The position numbers and the translations under genes were made by a program. Shown in pieces: positions 16,752 through 27,191 of a DNA stretch of 64,000 nucleotides. The notes under the pieces are model-generated. The model saw only the letters and a list, made by a program, of their open reading frames with translations, had not been told where the DNA came from and did not search any database. Positions within the stretch are counted from its first letter, which is position 1. The number at the start of each line of letters is the position of its first letter. Origin of the DNA: Streptomyces aureocirculatus (GTDB lineage: Bacteria; Actinomycetota; Actinomycetes; Streptomycetales; Streptomycetaceae); NCBI RefSeq assembly GCF_000720475.1, contig NZ_JOAP01000005.1, positions 1 through 64,000 on the forward strand. Reading direction: 5' to 3'.

Positions 16752-18376
16752 TGCCGCCGTGCCCGCAGGGCCAGACTCAGGGCCAGGACCGTCTGCGGGT
16801 CGTCCAGGTCGGTGCCGAGCAGTTCGCCGATCCGGGCCAGGCGGTTGTACAGCGTCTGGCGGTTGAGGTGCAGTTCGCGCGCGGTCTCCGCCTTGCGGCC
16901 CGCGTGTGCGAGATAGGTCTGGAGGGTGGGCAGGAGGGGCGGCTTGGAGCGGCGGTCGTGTGCGCGCAGCGGGCCGATCGCCCGGTCCACGAACGCGGCG
17001 AGCGCGGTGGGGTCGTGCCGGTGCAGCCGCCACAGGAGCAGGTCGATGTCCAGGCGCCGCGCGTCGTACCAGGCCCTGTCCGGCAGCCCCTGCGCCGCCG
17101 TGGCCGTCTCCGCCGCGTGCCGCAGGCCCGAGGCCGCCGCCGCCCAGCCGCCCGCCACGCCGACCACCACGACCGGCGGCTGCGCGCCGGGCCGCCGCAT
17201 GCCCGCCCGCTCCACCCCGGCCCGCAGCGCCGCGGCCACGCGGTCGGCGACAGTACCCCGCTCGGCCTCGGTCCGCAGCCCGAGAAGAAGTGGAACTCTT
17301 CCCTCCACCGGGCGTACGCCGAGCAGAACCGGCACTCCCACGGCCGCGAGCTCCTCGCTGACGGCGCGGGCGAGCACCGCGAGGGCGGCGCCGGTCGGCA
17401 GCCCGTCGGGGACTCGCATGACCATGGGAAGGAGCGGGCTCGAACCCGGCTTGAAACCGAGCACGCGCGCCTGCGCGGGCGCGTCGTCGGCGGTGATCCG
17501 GCCCTCGGCGAGGTCGGTGAGGAAGTCACCACGGCCGCGGGCCGCGAGCTCCTCCTCCTGCCGCGCCTGCATCAGGACGACCGCGAGGCTGCCCGCGGCT
17601 CGCTCGGCCGCGATCCGGTGGACGGGGAGCAGCGGTGACTCCACGGCGAGCAGGACCAGGCGGGCCCGCACCGATCCGGCTCCGGGACCGCCGCCCGGCA
17701 CGTCCACGACGACCGCTCCGGCAGGCGGCTCGGCCCGGTCGTCGGGGCGCCCGCGCAGCCCCTCCCAGACCTGGAGCGGGTCCGCGCAGGCGCTGCCCGC
17801 CCCGGCGGCGTACAGGAGCTGGCCGTCCGTCGTCTCAAGGAACACCGGGTTGCCGCTGAACTCCGCGAGGACGGCGAGGACTTGGGGGACGCCGCCGCCC
17901 GAGAGCAGGGCTTCGGTGCAGCGCCGGTGCACTTCCTCGGCGCGGCGCAGGAGCGTGTAGTGGCCGTTGACGATCTCCGTGTGCACCTCTTCGGTGACGG
18001 TCACGAAGGGCACCTCGCGGTGCAACTGCACCAGGGGCAGACCCGCGGCGCGTGCCGTGTCCACGAGGGCGGCCGGGAGCCGCGCGAAGCGCGGCCCCAG
18101 CTCGACGACCAGGGCCGCGATGCCGCGCTCGGCGAGTTCGCGGACGAAGGCGCGCTGCTCGGCGGGGCGGGCGCCGAGCCCGAGCCCGGTGGTCAGCAGG
18201 AGCTCGCCGCCCTTGAGCAGCGAGGCGATATTCGGCACCTCGCCCGCGTGCACCCACCGCACCGTCCGCTGGAGCCGTTCGGCGCCCGCCACGACCTCCG
18301 GCAGCCCGCCGCGCAGCCCGGGGAGCTCCAGCGCCCGCTGTACGGTGATGCCGCCCTGGGTGTCCTGACTGTCCAT
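16742..18376 (-). CDS. PucR-family transcriptional regulator
   Basis: 544 residues. The N-terminal part (about 10-130, from VQRALELPGLRGGLPEVVAG) is the PucR purine-catabolism-type sensor domain; the C-terminal 60 residues form the helix-turn-helix (YLAHAGRKAETARELHLNRQTLYNRLARIGELL). The ATG at 18376 fits the domain start. In this family the effector is often a purine or amino-acid-type metabolite, but none can be assigned here. The GH15 gene ends 106 bases upstream of it on the same strand. Confidence 0.92.
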   Translation of the reverse strand: MDSQDTQGGITVQRALELPGLRGGLPEVVAGAERLQRTVRWVHAGEVPNIASLLKGGELLLTTGLGLGARPAEQRAFVRELAERGIAALVVELGPRFARLPAALVDTARAAGLPLVQLHREVPFVTVTEEVHTEIVNGHYTLLRRAEEVHRRCTEALLSGGGVPQVLAVLAEFSGNPVFLETTDGQLLYAAGAGSACADPLQVWEGLRGRPDDRAEPPAGAVVVDVPGGGPGAGSVRARLVLLAVESPLLPVHRIAAERAAGSLAVVLMQARQEEELAARGRGDFLTDLAEGRITADDAPAQARVLGFKPGSSPLLPMVMRVPDGLPTGAALAVLARAVSEELAAVGVPVLLGVRPVEGRVPLLLGLRTEAERGTVADRVAAALRAGVERAGMRRPGAQPPVVVVGVAGGWAAAASGLRHAAETATAAQGLPDRAWYDARRLDIDLLLWRLHRHDPTALAAFVDRAIGPLRAHDRRSKPPLLPTLQTYLAHAGRKAETARELHLNRQTLYNRLARIGELLGTDLDDPQTVLALSLALRARRHVA

Positions 18377-18482
18377 GGGGCGGACGCTACCTGACCAGGG
18401 CGGGAGCTCCCCGGCCGTCCCGGCGCCGGGACTTCGGCGCGGTCGCCCGCGCCGAGTCCGACGAGGGCGCCCTCAGCCCCCG

Positions 18483-20300
18483 TCAGCCCCCGTACGCCCC
18501 CGAGGCCGTGAGCCGCAGGGCCGTGTCGATGAGCGGCACGTGGCTGAACGCCTGCGGGAAGTTGCCGACCTGGCGCTGCAGGCGCGGGTCCCACTCCTCG
18601 GCGAGCAGGCCGAGGTCGTTGCGCAGGGCGAGGAGGCGCTCGAAGAGCCTGCGGGCCTCGTCCACGCGGCCGATCATCGCCAGGTCGTCGGCCATCCAGA
18701 AGGAGCAGGCGAGGAACGCGCCCTCGTCGCCTTCGAGGCCGTCCACGCCCTCGTTGTCGCCGGAGGTCGGATAGCGCAGGATGAAGCCGTCCGGCGTGGA
18801 CAGCTCGCGCTGGATGGCCTCGATCGTGCCGATGACGCGCTTGTCGTCCGGCGGCAGGAAGCCGACCTGCGGGATGAGCAGCAGGGAGGCGTCCAGCTCC
18901 TTGGAGCCGTAGGACTGGGTGAAGGTGTTGCGCTCCTTGTCGTAGCCCCGCTCGCAGACGTCCCGGTGGATGTCGTCGCGCAGGTCGCGCCACTTGTCCA
19001 GGGGGCCGTCCGCGTCGCCGGACTCGATGAGCTTGATGGTGCGGTCCACGGCGACCCAGGCCATCACCTTGGAGTGCACGAAGTGGCGGCGCGGTCCTCG
19101 CACCTCCCAGATGCCCTCGTCGGGCTGGTCCCAGTGCGTCTCCAGATAGCGGATCAGCTTGAGCTGGAGCAGTGAGGCGTAGTCGTTGCGGGCGAGGCCG
19201 GTCATGTGCGCCAGGTGCAGGGCCTCGGTGACCTCGCCGTACACATCGAGCTGGAGCTGGTGGGCGGCGCCGTTGCCCGCGCGGACCGGTGCCGAGTTCT
19301 CGTACCCCGGTAGCCAGTCCAGCTCCGCCTCGCCGAGCTCGCGCTCGCCCGCGATGCCGTACATGATCTGGAGGTTCTCGGGGTCGCCCGCGACCGCGCG
19401 GAGCAGCCACTCGCGCCAGGCGCGGGCCTCGTCGCGGTAGCCGGTGCGCAGGAGCGAGGAGAGCGTGATGGCGGCGTCGCGCAGCCAGGTGAAGCGGTAG
19501 TCCCAGTTGCGGGAGCCGCCGATGTCCTCCGGCAGGGAGGTGGTGGGCGCGGCGACGATGCCGCCCGTGGGGGCGTACGTCAGGGCCTTGAGGGTGATGA
19601 GGGAGCGGACCACGGCCTCGCGGTAGGGCCCGTGGTACGTGCACTGCTCGACCCACTCGCGCCAGAACTCCTCCGTCGTGGAGAGGGCGGCCTCCGGCTC
19701 CGGGTGGGCGGGCTGGCCCCTGTGCGAGGGCAGCCAGGAGATGGTGAAGGCGACCCGGTCGCCGGGGGCGACGGTGAAGTCGGAGTACGTCGTCAGGTCC
19801 TTGCCGAAGGTCTCCGCGGTGGTGTCGAGCCACACCGAGTCCGGCCCGGCGACGGCCACCGTGCGCCCGTCGACCTTGTGCACCCATGGCACCACACGGC
19901 CGTAGCTGAAGCGCATCCGCAGGGCCGAGCGCATCGGCACCCGGCCGCTTACGCCCTCCACGATCCGCGTGAGCTGCGGGTTGTCGGTCCCGCGCGGCGG
20001 CATGAAGTCCGTGACCCGGACCGTGCCGCGCGGGGTGTCCCACTCCGACTCCAGGATCAGGGAGTCCCCGCGGTAGGACCTGCGGGCCGCCCTCGGTGGC
20101 TGCGAGCCCGGCGCATGGGCAGGGCCGAGCCGCCAGAAGCCGTGCTCCTCCGTGCCGAGCAGGCCGGCGAAGACGGCGTGGGAGTCGAAGCGGGGCAGAC
20201 ACAGCCAGTCGACCGTGCCGTCCCGGCAGACCAGCGCCGCTGTCTGCATGTCTCCGATGAGTGCGTAATCCTCGATGCGCCCGGCCACGTGCATCCCCAT
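18483..20300 (-). CDS. glycoside hydrolase family 15 protein (glucoamylase/trehalase type)
   Basis: 605 residues. The N-terminus (RIEDYALIGDMQTAALVCRDG, then VDWLCLPRFDSHAVFAGLLG) is typical of GH15 proteins with the long N-terminal domain, followed by the alpha/alpha-barrel with SRNWDYRFTWLRDAAITLS and WREWLLRAV. Mycobacterial relatives act on trehalose; others act on alpha-glucans. Substrate is open. No signal peptide, so it should be cytoplasmic. Start at 20300, or the second ATG at 20294. Confidence 0.93.
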   Translation of the reverse strand: MGMHVAGRIEDYALIGDMQTAALVCRDGTVDWLCLPRFDSHAVFAGLLGTEEHGFWRLGPAHAPGSQPPRAARRSYRGDSLILESEWDTPRGTVRVTDFMPPRGTDNPQLTRIVEGVSGRVPMRSALRMRFSYGRVVPWVHKVDGRTVAVAGPDSVWLDTTAETFGKDLTTYSDFTVAPGDRVAFTISWLPSHRGQPAHPEPEAALSTTEEFWREWVEQCTYHGPYREAVVRSLITLKALTYAPTGGIVAAPTTSLPEDIGGSRNWDYRFTWLRDAAITLSSLLRTGYRDEARAWREWLLRAVAGDPENLQIMYGIAGERELGEAELDWLPGYENSAPVRAGNGAAHQLQLDVYGEVTEALHLAHMTGLARNDYASLLQLKLIRYLETHWDQPDEGIWEVRGPRRHFVHSKVMAWVAVDRTIKLIESGDADGPLDKWRDLRDDIHRDVCERGYDKERNTFTQSYGSKELDASLLLIPQVGFLPPDDKRVIGTIEAIQRELSTPDGFILRYPTSGDNEGVDGLEGDEGAFLACSFWMADDLAMIGRVDEARRLFERLLALRNDLGLLAEEWDPRLQRQVGNFPQAFSHVPLIDTALRLTASGAYGG

Positions 20301-20767
20301 TCAAACGGCCACGTTCGCCCGCTCACGGGGCGCTCGTTCTACGGTCAAGGGTTCGCTGTAAAACGAACTGCCGGCCCCGGATGTTTCCCATGGTCTTCCG
20401 GAAGTGCCGACGGGGGTGGTTCCGCCCGGGCACACGGCTCGGCAGAGAGTGTCCGAGCAACATACATCGACGTCCCGGAAATCTGCCCGCTCGTCCCGGC
20501 AACGTGACTACGCCGAACGTGTTCCGGATCCGGACGGTGCCCGTCCGGCACCGGTCCTGTGCCCATGCAATGAAGATCATGTAATTGATGTGAAGGTGCG
20601 TGTCAGGACGTGGCCGGAAGCGGCCCCCTCCCGTCGCTGATACCCTGGTAGCCCGTGAGCCGGTGGTCATCGAACCCCCGAACCGCAGCGACGGCACCTC
20701 CCTCCGCACCTGGAGCGGACGGCCACGCACCCCTGAGACCGCGACGCACGGGAGCCCCCCCTTGGCC
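20301..20767. other. divergent intergenic region, GH15 / pyrG
   Basis: 467 bases with no convincing gene. It contains a hairpin CCGGACG-GTGCC-CGTCCGG (20530-20548), a CCGGATCCGG palindrome beside it, and an AT-richer stretch at 20565-20592. TACCCT at 20641-20646 could be the -10 of the pyrG promoter, but no good -35 hexamer is seen. The GH15 promoter is not identifiable by eye. Confidence 0.4.
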
Positions 20768-22423
20768 ATGCCACCCACATCCACGACGACCAAGCACATC
20801 TTCGTCACCGGGGGTGTCGCCTCCTCCCTCGGCAAGGGCCTCACGGCCTCCAGCCTGGGTGCGCTCCTCAAGGCCCGGGGCCTCAGGGTCACGATGCAGA
20901 AGCTCGACCCGTACCTGAACGTCGACCCCGGCACGATGAACCCCTTCCAGCACGGTGAGGTGTTCGTCACCAACGACGGCGCCGAGACCGACCTCGACAT
21001 CGGACATTACGAGCGGTTCCTCGACGTCGACTTGGACGGCTCCGCCAATGTCACTACAGGCCAGGTGTACTCGCAGGTCATCGCCAAGGAGCGGCGCGGC
21101 GAGTACCTGGGCGACACCGTGCAGGTCATTCCGCACATCACCAACGAGATCAAGCACCGCATCCGGCGTATGGCGACCGACGACGTCGATGTCGTCATCA
21201 CCGAGGTCGGCGGCACCGTGGGCGACATCGAGTCCCTTCCGTTCCTTGAGACCGTCCGCCAGGTGCGGCACGAGGTCGGCCGCGACAACGTCTTCGTGGT
21301 GCACATCTCGCTGCTGCCCTACATCGGCCCCTCCGGCGAGCTGAAGACCAAGCCGACCCAGCACTCCGTCGCCGCGCTGCGCAACATCGGTATCCAGCCG
21401 GACGCGATCGTGCTGCGCGCCGACCGTGACGTCCCGATCGCCATCAAGCGCAAGATCTCGCTGATGTGCGACGTCGACGAGGCCGCGGTGGTGGCCGCCA
21501 TCGACGCCAAGTCGATCTACGACATCCCGAAGGTGCTGCACACCGAGGGCCTGGACGCCTACGTCGTGCGCAAGCTCGACCTGCCGTTCCGCGATGTGAA
21601 CTGGACGCAGTGGGAGGACCTGCTCGACCGGGTCCACAACCCCGACCACGAGATCACGATGGCCCTGGTCGGCAAGTACATCGACCTGCCCGACGCCTAT
21701 CTGTCGGTGACCGAGGCACTGCGCGCGGGCGGCTTCGCGAACAAGGCCCGAGTGAAGATCAAGTGGGTCACGTCCGACGACTGCAAGACCCCGGCGGGCG
21801 CCGCCAAGCAGCTCGGTGACGTGGACGCGATCTGCATCCCCGGCGGCTTCGGCGACCGCGGTGTGTCCGGCAAGGTCGGCGCGATCCAGTACGCCCGCGA
21901 GAACAAGGTGCCGCTGCTCGGCCTCTGCCTCGGCCTGCAGTGCATCGTGATCGAGGCGGCGCGCAACCTCGCGGACATCCCGGACGCCAACTCCACCGAG
22001 TTCGACTCCGCCACCTCGCACCCGGTCATCTCCACCATGGCCGAGCAGCTCGACATCGTCGCGGGCGAGGGCGACATGGGCGGCACCATGCGGCTCGGCA
22101 TGTACCCCGCGAAGCTCGCCGAGGGCTCCATCGTGCGTGAGGTGTACGACGGCAAGGAGTACGTGGAGGAGCGCCACCGGCACCGTTACGAGGTGAACAA
22201 CGCCTACCGCGCCGACCTGGAGAAGAGGGCCGGCATCCTCTTCTCCGGCACGTCGCCCGACGGCAAGCTCGTCGAGTACGTCGAGTACCCGCGCGAGGTG
22301 CACCCCTACCTGGTCGCCACCCAGGCGCACCCGGAGCTGCGCTCCCGGCCGACCCGCCCGCACCCGCTCTTCGCGGGTCTGGTGAAGGCCGCGGTGGAAC
22401 GGCAGCAGGCTGCCGCGAAGTAA
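20768..22423 (+). CDS. pyrG: CTP synthase
   Basis: 551 residues. The N-terminal amidoligase domain opens with [16 protein letters not shown] (P-loop) and has the [21 protein letters not shown] block. The C-terminal class I glutamine amidotransferase domain has GGFGDRG and the nucleophile loop [11 protein letters not shown] (about 384-394). It converts UTP to CTP with glutamine. The ATG at 20768 gives the usual N-terminus; an in-frame TTG two codons earlier is also possible. Confidence 0.97.
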   Translation: MPPTSTTTKHIFVTGGVASSLGKGLTASSLGALLKARGLRVTMQKLDPYLNVDPGTMNPFQHGEVFVTNDGAETDLDIGHYERFLDVDLDGSANVTTGQVYSQVIAKERRGEYLGDTVQVIPHITNEIKHRIRRMATDDVDVVITEVGGTVGDIESLPFLETVRQVRHEVGRDNVFVVHISLLPYIGPSGELKTKPTQHSVAALRNIGIQPDAIVLRADRDVPIAIKRKISLMCDVDEAAVVAAIDAKSIYDIPKVLHTEGLDAYVVRKLDLPFRDVNWTQWEDLLDRVHNPDHEITMALVGKYIDLPDAYLSVTEALRAGGFANKARVKIKWVTSDDCKTPAGAAKQLGDVDAICIPGGFGDRGVSGKVGAIQYARENKVPLLGLCLGLQCIVIEAARNLADIPDANSTEFDSATSHPVISTMAEQLDIVAGEGDMGGTMRLGMYPAKLAEGSIVREVYDGKEYVEERHRHRYEVNNAYRADLEKRAGILFSGTSPDGKLVEYVEYPREVHPYLVATQAHPELRSRPTRPHPLFAGLVKAAVERQQAAAK

Positions 22424-22439
22424 CGCCGGGATACGGTTG

Positions 22440-22484
22440 CCGGGGTACGCGCCTTGCGGGGCGCGCACCCCGGTTTCTGTTTTG
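22440..22484 (+). terminator. terminator after pyrG
   Basis: CCGGGGTACGCGCC (22440-22453) pairs with GGCGCGCACCCCGG (22460-22473) with one mismatch, followed by TTTCTGTTTTG. The T-rich tail makes this a good intrinsic terminator. Confidence 0.85.
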
Positions 22485-22516
22485 TTTGCACGTAGCACGT
22501 GGGAGGACAGCGCGAC

Positions 22517-23143
22517 ATGACGATCAAGGACACCGCCGAGGAGTGGCAGGTCACGGCGAGCGAGACTCCGTTCGTCGGCAACAAGACCTCGGTGCGCACC
22601 GACGACGTCGTCATGCCGGACGGGTCGGTCGTGCGCCGCGACTACCAGGTCCACCCCGGCTCGGTGGCCGTGCTCGCGCTCGACGACGAGAACCGCGTCC
22701 TGGTCCTCCGTCAGTACCGCCACCCCGTGCGCCACAAGCTCTGGGAGATCCCCGCCGGTCTGCTCGACGTTCCCGGCGAGAACCCGCTGCACGCCGCTCA
22801 GCGCGAGCTGTACGAGGAGGCGCACGTCAAGGCCGAGGACTGGCGGGTGCTCACCGATGTGTACACCACGCCCGGCGGCTGCGACGAGGCCGTGCGCGTG
22901 TTCCTCGCCCGTGACCTCTCCGAGGCCGAGGGCGAGCGCTTCGAGGTCTCCGAGGAGGAGTCCGACATGGAGCTCGCTCGGGTGCCCCTGGCCGATCTCG
23001 TACGCGGCGTGCTCGCGGGGGAGTTGCACAACAACTGCCTCGTCGTGGGCGCCCTTTCGCTCACCGCGGTGCTCCAGGGCGAGGGCGTGGACTCCCTGCG
23101 CCCGGCCGACGCGCCGTGGCCCGCACGACCGTTCGAGGCCTGA
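22517..23143 (+). CDS. Nudix hydrolase, ADP-ribose pyrophosphatase type
   Basis: 208 residues. The Nudix box is present in the ADPRase form: PAGLLD, then GE, then AAQRELYEEAHV, with the catalytic RELYEE intact; the last Gly of the standard motif is His. GGGAGGA lies 9 bases before the ATG. The family usually cleaves ADP-ribose to AMP and ribose 5-phosphate; the exact substrate is inferred. A Nudix gene directly after pyrG is conserved in mycobacteria (Rv1700). Confidence 0.9.
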   Translation: MTIKDTAEEWQVTASETPFVGNKTSVRTDDVVMPDGSVVRRDYQVHPGSVAVLALDDENRVLVLRQYRHPVRHKLWEIPAGLLDVPGENPLHAAQRELYEEAHVKAEDWRVLTDVYTTPGGCDEAVRVFLARDLSEAEGERFEVSEEESDMELARVPLADLVRGVLAGELHNNCLVVGALSLTAVLQGEGVDSLRPADAPWPARPFEA

Positions 23144-23311
23144 GCGCGGCGTCCCCCGTCCGGCGGCCCGCGGTCGGACGATCCCTTGATCCGATCGGGC
23201 GACTTCCGGGCGCCGTACGTCCAGGAACGGCGCACCGCCTGAACTAGGCTCTGAAAGCGTCCCGCCCGGAGTCCCGGCGGGTTCGTGCGCAGGCGGACGG
23301 GAGCGTTACCC

Positions 23312-25633
23312 GTGACGGATCAGGCGGTCGACACGGACGGTTCGACGGGTTCTGGCACGGGGGCCCGCTCTGGCGCGGGGGCCCTGGGCCCGGCGGTCAC
23401 CGACCGGGTGGTCACCGACCCGGAACCCTCGCGGGCGGACCCGGAACCCGCGGGCGCGGGGCCGGAAGCCGCGGGCGCGACGGACCCCGGCCCGACGGGC
23501 ACCGGTACCACCGCCGGGGACGCGGCTGCCGCGGGTTCCGCTACCGCCGGTTCGACGGTCACGGGTTCTGCCGCACGCTCGGTTGCCGAGCCGGAATCAG
23601 GCCGTGGTCCGGCGGGTGCCGGGGCCGCCGGCGGTGGGGGTGGTGGCTGGTTTGTGGGGCGGGACCGGGAGCTGAAGGAGCTCCGGGCCGATATCGGGCG
23701 GACGGGGCTCGACACGCTCTCGGGGCGGAAGACGCCGCGCGCCCGGGTGCTGCTCGTCGCGGGGCGCCCCGGCTCGGGCCGCACCGCGCTCGCGGAGGAA
23801 CTCGCCCGGCAACTCGCCGACGACTACCCCGACGGCGTACTTCGCGCCCGCCTCACCGACCCCGACGGCACCCCCGTACCCACCGGGCGCACCGCCCGCG
23901 AACTCCTCGGCGCCCTCGGCGAGTCCGCGCCCGCCGGGGCAGGCGAGGACGACCTGTCCGCCACCCTGCGCGCCGCGCTCGACGGCCGCCGTGCCCTGCT
24001 GCTCCTGGACGACGTGGCGAACGGCGACGGCGAGGGCGAGGGCGCCGCCCAGGTCGACCCGCTGCTCCCCGACACCCCGGACTGCCTGGTCGTGGCCGTG
24101 TCGGCGGGGCCGCTCACCGGCATCCCCGACGTCCGCCCGTGCACCCTGGGCGGCCTGGACACCAAGGCCGCGCTCGACCTGCTCGCCCGCAGCGCCGGGT
24201 CGGTGCGCATCACCGTCGACCCGCGCTCGGCGGAGAGCCTGGTCGAGGGCTGCGGCGGCAATCCCGCCGCCCTCGTCCTCGCCGGGGGCTGGCTCGCCGC
24301 CCGGCCCAAGGCGGCCGTCGCCGATCTGGCCAAGCAGGTCCGCGACCATATCGAGGAGGGCGCCGCGGACTCCGGCCTCACCCGGGTCTTCCAGCACACC
24401 TACGCCGCCCTGCCCACCCCCCTCGCACGGATGCTGCGCCTGCTCTCGCTGGCCCCCGCGGGCCATGTCGACCCGCACACCGCCTCCGCGCTCGCGGGCT
24501 GCTCGGTGTCCGCCGCGCGCGACGCCCTCGACGACTTCGTCGTGCTCGGCCTGCTGCGCCCGGTGGCGTCGGAACTGCCGCAGTACGAGGTCCCGGGCTG
24601 TCTCGTGCCGCTCCTGAAGGAGTTGACGAGGGCTCACGACAAGCCGGGGGAAGTGCAGTTGGCCCGCGCCAGGATGCTGGAGCGGACCGTGCGGCTGCTC
24701 CAGTCCTGCCGGGCCGTCACCGAGCCCGAGGGCTCGGCGGCGCGCAAGAAGCTCGCAGGGCTGCCACGGGCACTGCGCTTTCCGAGCCCGCGCGCCGCCG
24801 CCGAGTGGCTGGAGATCAGGCAGCCCGCGCTGCTCGCCGCGGCCCGGCTCGCGGTCGCCGACGGCGAGCTCGACACCCTGGCGCGCCGGCTGATGTCCGC
24901 CCTCGCCCGCGCCCTGGTCGCCCACCGCGGCACCCAGGCGGCGGCCCCCGAGCTGTACGGCATCCACCAGCTCGTCCTCGACGTCGCCGAGCGCCGGGAA
25001 CTGCCGCGCGAGCAGGCCGCGGCCCTGCTGAACCTCGCGGACCTGGACGCGCAGACGGGACGTACGCACGAGGCCCTCACCCGCTACCGCGCCGCGCTCG
25101 ACTGCGGCCGGGCCGCCGGGGACCCGTACGCGACCGGCCGCGCGATGGAATCCATCGGCGGCGCCCATCAGGACCTCGGGGACTGGCAGCGGGCCGCCGA
25201 CTGGTACGGCAGGGCCCTGGCCCAGCGTCTTGCCCGCGGTGAGCGGGCGGACGCCGCCCGGCTGCACGGCCGCATCGCCACCGCCCACACCTACGCGGGG
25301 CGCTACGGCGAGGCCCTGCGCAACTGGCGCTCGGCCGTCGCGGGACTGCGCAAGACCGGCGACATCGCGGGCCGGGCGCGGGCCCTGAGCGAGATGGCGC
25401 GCGTCCAGGAGTACGCGGGGCGGCCCGAGGAGTGTCTGCGCACCTGCCGGGAGGCCGCCGAGTGGGCGCGGAAGGCGGCGGACGTACGGCTGCAGGCGGC
25501 GCTCCAGGTACGGCTCGCCGACACCCTGGAGCGCCTGGGCGACCCGACCGCCGCCGGGCTGCACCGCGCGGCCGCCGAGCGCATGCTGGGAAGTGAGTTC
25601 ACTGAGGTCACAGGGGACGCGGCGGTTCCCTGA
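23312..25633 (+). CDS. NB-ARC/AAA-like NTPase with C-terminal TPRs
   Basis: 773 residues. Residues 1 to about 110 are a T/A/P/G/D low-complexity head. The NTPase domain begins WFVGRDRELKELRAD; the P-loop is GRPGSGRT (about 151-158), with Arg where the Walker Lys should be, and Walker B is ALLLLDD. The C-terminal third has TPR-like helices (ALTRYRAALDCGRAAGD, DWQRAADWYGRALAQRLARG). This resembles AfsR/STAND proteins without the DNA-binding domain. I prefer the GTG at 23312, with GGGAG 8 bases before it, over the GTG at 23285. Role unknown; possibly a signalling scaffold. Confidence 0.85.
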   Translation: MTDQAVDTDGSTGSGTGARSGAGALGPAVTDRVVTDPEPSRADPEPAGAGPEAAGATDPGPTGTGTTAGDAAAAGSATAGSTVTGSAARSVAEPESGRGPAGAGAAGGGGGGWFVGRDRELKELRADIGRTGLDTLSGRKTPRARVLLVAGRPGSGRTALAEELARQLADDYPDGVLRARLTDPDGTPVPTGRTARELLGALGESAPAGAGEDDLSATLRAALDGRRALLLLDDVANGDGEGEGAAQVDPLLPDTPDCLVVAVSAGPLTGIPDVRPCTLGGLDTKAALDLLARSAGSVRITVDPRSAESLVEGCGGNPAALVLAGGWLAARPKAAVADLAKQVRDHIEEGAADSGLTRVFQHTYAALPTPLARMLRLLSLAPAGHVDPHTASALAGCSVSAARDALDDFVVLGLLRPVASELPQYEVPGCLVPLLKELTRAHDKPGEVQLARARMLERTVRLLQSCRAVTEPEGSAARKKLAGLPRALRFPSPRAAAEWLEIRQPALLAAARLAVADGELDTLARRLMSALARALVAHRGTQAAAPELYGIHQLVLDVAERRELPREQAAALLNLADLDAQTGRTHEALTRYRAALDCGRAAGDPYATGRAMESIGGAHQDLGDWQRAADWYGRALAQRLARGERADAARLHGRIATAHTYAGRYGEALRNWRSAVAGLRKTGDIAGRARALSEMARVQEYAGRPEECLRTCREAAEWARKAADVRLQAALQVRLADTLERLGDPTAAGLHRAAAERMLGSEFTEVTGDAAVP

Positions 25634-25887
25634 GCGGACGAGAGCGGACGGGGGAGGGCGCGTGCGGATGCCCTCGGATCACAGGAATGCTGGTGGAGCG
25701 TCCACCTCCGCCTACGAAATCCGTAGTGCTTTCGGTCAGGTTTAAAGCTTTGGAAGGCTAGACACCGAGAAATCCTTCATTAGACTGGCTCCGCCGCGTG
25801 CTTCCGTGGTGTCTTCCGATGCGCCCGTGTGCGTACCGGTATGTACTGCTTTGCCCGAACCCCCCTGAGCCAAGGACCGTGATCGAC

Positions 25888-27003
25888 GTGAAGGTCGGTA
25901 TCCCCCGCGAGGTCAAGAACAACGAGTTCCGGGTGGCCATCACCCCCGCCGGCGTGCACGAGCTGGTGCGCCACGGCCACCAGGTCGTCATCGAGCGGAA
26001 CGCCGGTGTCGGCTCCTCGATCACGGACGACGAGTACGTCGCCGCGGGCGCCCGGATCCTGGAGACGGCCGACGAGGTGTGGGCCACGGCCGACCTGCTC
26101 CTGAAGGTCAAGGAGCCGATCGCCGAGGAGTACCACCGCCTCCGCAAGGACCAGACGCTCTTCACCTACCTGCACCTGGCCGCCTCCAGGGAGTGCACGG
26201 ACGCCCTCCTGGAGTCCGGCACCACCGCCATCGCGTACGAGACCGTGGAGACGGCCAACCGCGCCCTCCCGCTGCTCGCCCCGATGTCCGAGGTCGCGGG
26301 CCGCCTGGCCCCGCAGGTCGGCGCCTACCACCTGATGGCCGCCAACGGCGGCCGCGGCGTCCTGCCGGGCGGCGTCCCGGGCGTGGCCGCGGGCAGGGCC
26401 GTCGTGATCGGCGGTGGCGTCTCCGGCTGGAACGCCATGCAGATCGCCATCGGCATGGGCTTCCACGTGACCCTGCTCGACAGGGACATCAACAAGCTCA
26501 AGGAAGCCGACAAGATCTTCGGCACGAAGATCCAGACCGTCGTCTCCAACGCCTTCGAGCTGGAGAAGGCCTGCCTGGAGGCCGACCTCGTCATCGGCGC
26601 CGTCCTCATCCCGGGCGCCAAGGCCCCGAAGCTGGTCACCAACGAGCTGGTCTCGCGGATGAAGCCGGGAAGTGTCCTTGTCGACATCGCGATCGACCAG
26701 GGCGGCTGCTTCGAGGACTCGCACCCGACCACGCACGCCGAGCCGACCTTCCCGGTCCACAACTCGGTCTTCTACTGCGTCGCCAACATGCCCGGCGCGG
26801 TGCCCAACACCTCCACGTACGCGCTGACCAACGCGACCATGCCGTACATCGTCGAGCTGGCGAACCGCGGCTGGGTCGAGGCCCTGCGCCGCGACCCGGC
26901 GCTCGCCCTGGGTCTCAACACCCATGACGGCAAGGTCGTTTACCGGGAGGTCGCCGAGGCCCACGGTCTCGAGCACGTCGGGATCGAGTCGCTGCTCGGC
27001 TGA
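25888..27003 (+). CDS. ald: alanine dehydrogenase
   Basis: 371 residues, the standard Ald length. The protein begins MKVGIPREVKNNEFRVAITPAGV and has the NAD-binding GGGVSGWNAMQIAIGMG Rossmann loop and the KVKEP substrate-site segment. It interconverts L-alanine and pyruvate/ammonia. I chose the GTG at 25888 (AAGGA 11 bases upstream) over the GTG at 25879. TAGACT at 25781-25786 may be the -10 of its promoter, giving a leader of about 95 bases, but the -35 is poor. Confidence 0.96.
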   Translation: MKVGIPREVKNNEFRVAITPAGVHELVRHGHQVVIERNAGVGSSITDDEYVAAGARILETADEVWATADLLLKVKEPIAEEYHRLRKDQTLFTYLHLAASRECTDALLESGTTAIAYETVETANRALPLLAPMSEVAGRLAPQVGAYHLMAANGGRGVLPGGVPGVAAGRAVVIGGGVSGWNAMQIAIGMGFHVTLLDRDINKLKEADKIFGTKIQTVVSNAFELEKACLEADLVIGAVLIPGAKAPKLVTNELVSRMKPGSVLVDIAIDQGGCFEDSHPTTHAEPTFPVHNSVFYCVANMPGAVPNTSTYALTNATMPYIVELANRGWVEALRRDPALALGLNTHDGKVVYREVAEAHGLEHVGIESLLG

Positions 27004-27031
27004 CCCCGGTCAACCGGAGTCGTCAATCTCA

Positions 27032-27071
27032 CGCCCGCGGCCGGACCTCGTGAGGGGTCCGGCCGCGGGCG
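27032..27071 (+). terminator. terminator after ald
   Basis: A perfect 16-bp stem (27032-27047 with 27056-27071) closes an 8-base loop. It is very GC-rich and has no T tract, the common Streptomyces form. Confidence 0.8.
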
Positions 27072-27162
27072 GTTGGGCGTACACTCGCTCAACTCGCCTT
27101 GAACGTAAACATTTGGGCGATTCGTCCACCACGCAAACGCAGCGATGACATGCGGTGCACCC

Positions 27163-27191
27163 TTGACATCGGGATGTTCCATTGCCGACAC
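27163..27191 (+). promoter_or_regulatory. possible parA promoter
   Basis: TTGACA at 27163-27168 is a perfect -35 hexamer. The -10 expected near 27186-27191 is poor (GACACA-like), so this is only a candidate. The surrounding 27072-27318 holds no gene; its end carries the parA ribosome site AAGGAGGT at 27301-27308. Confidence 0.3.
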
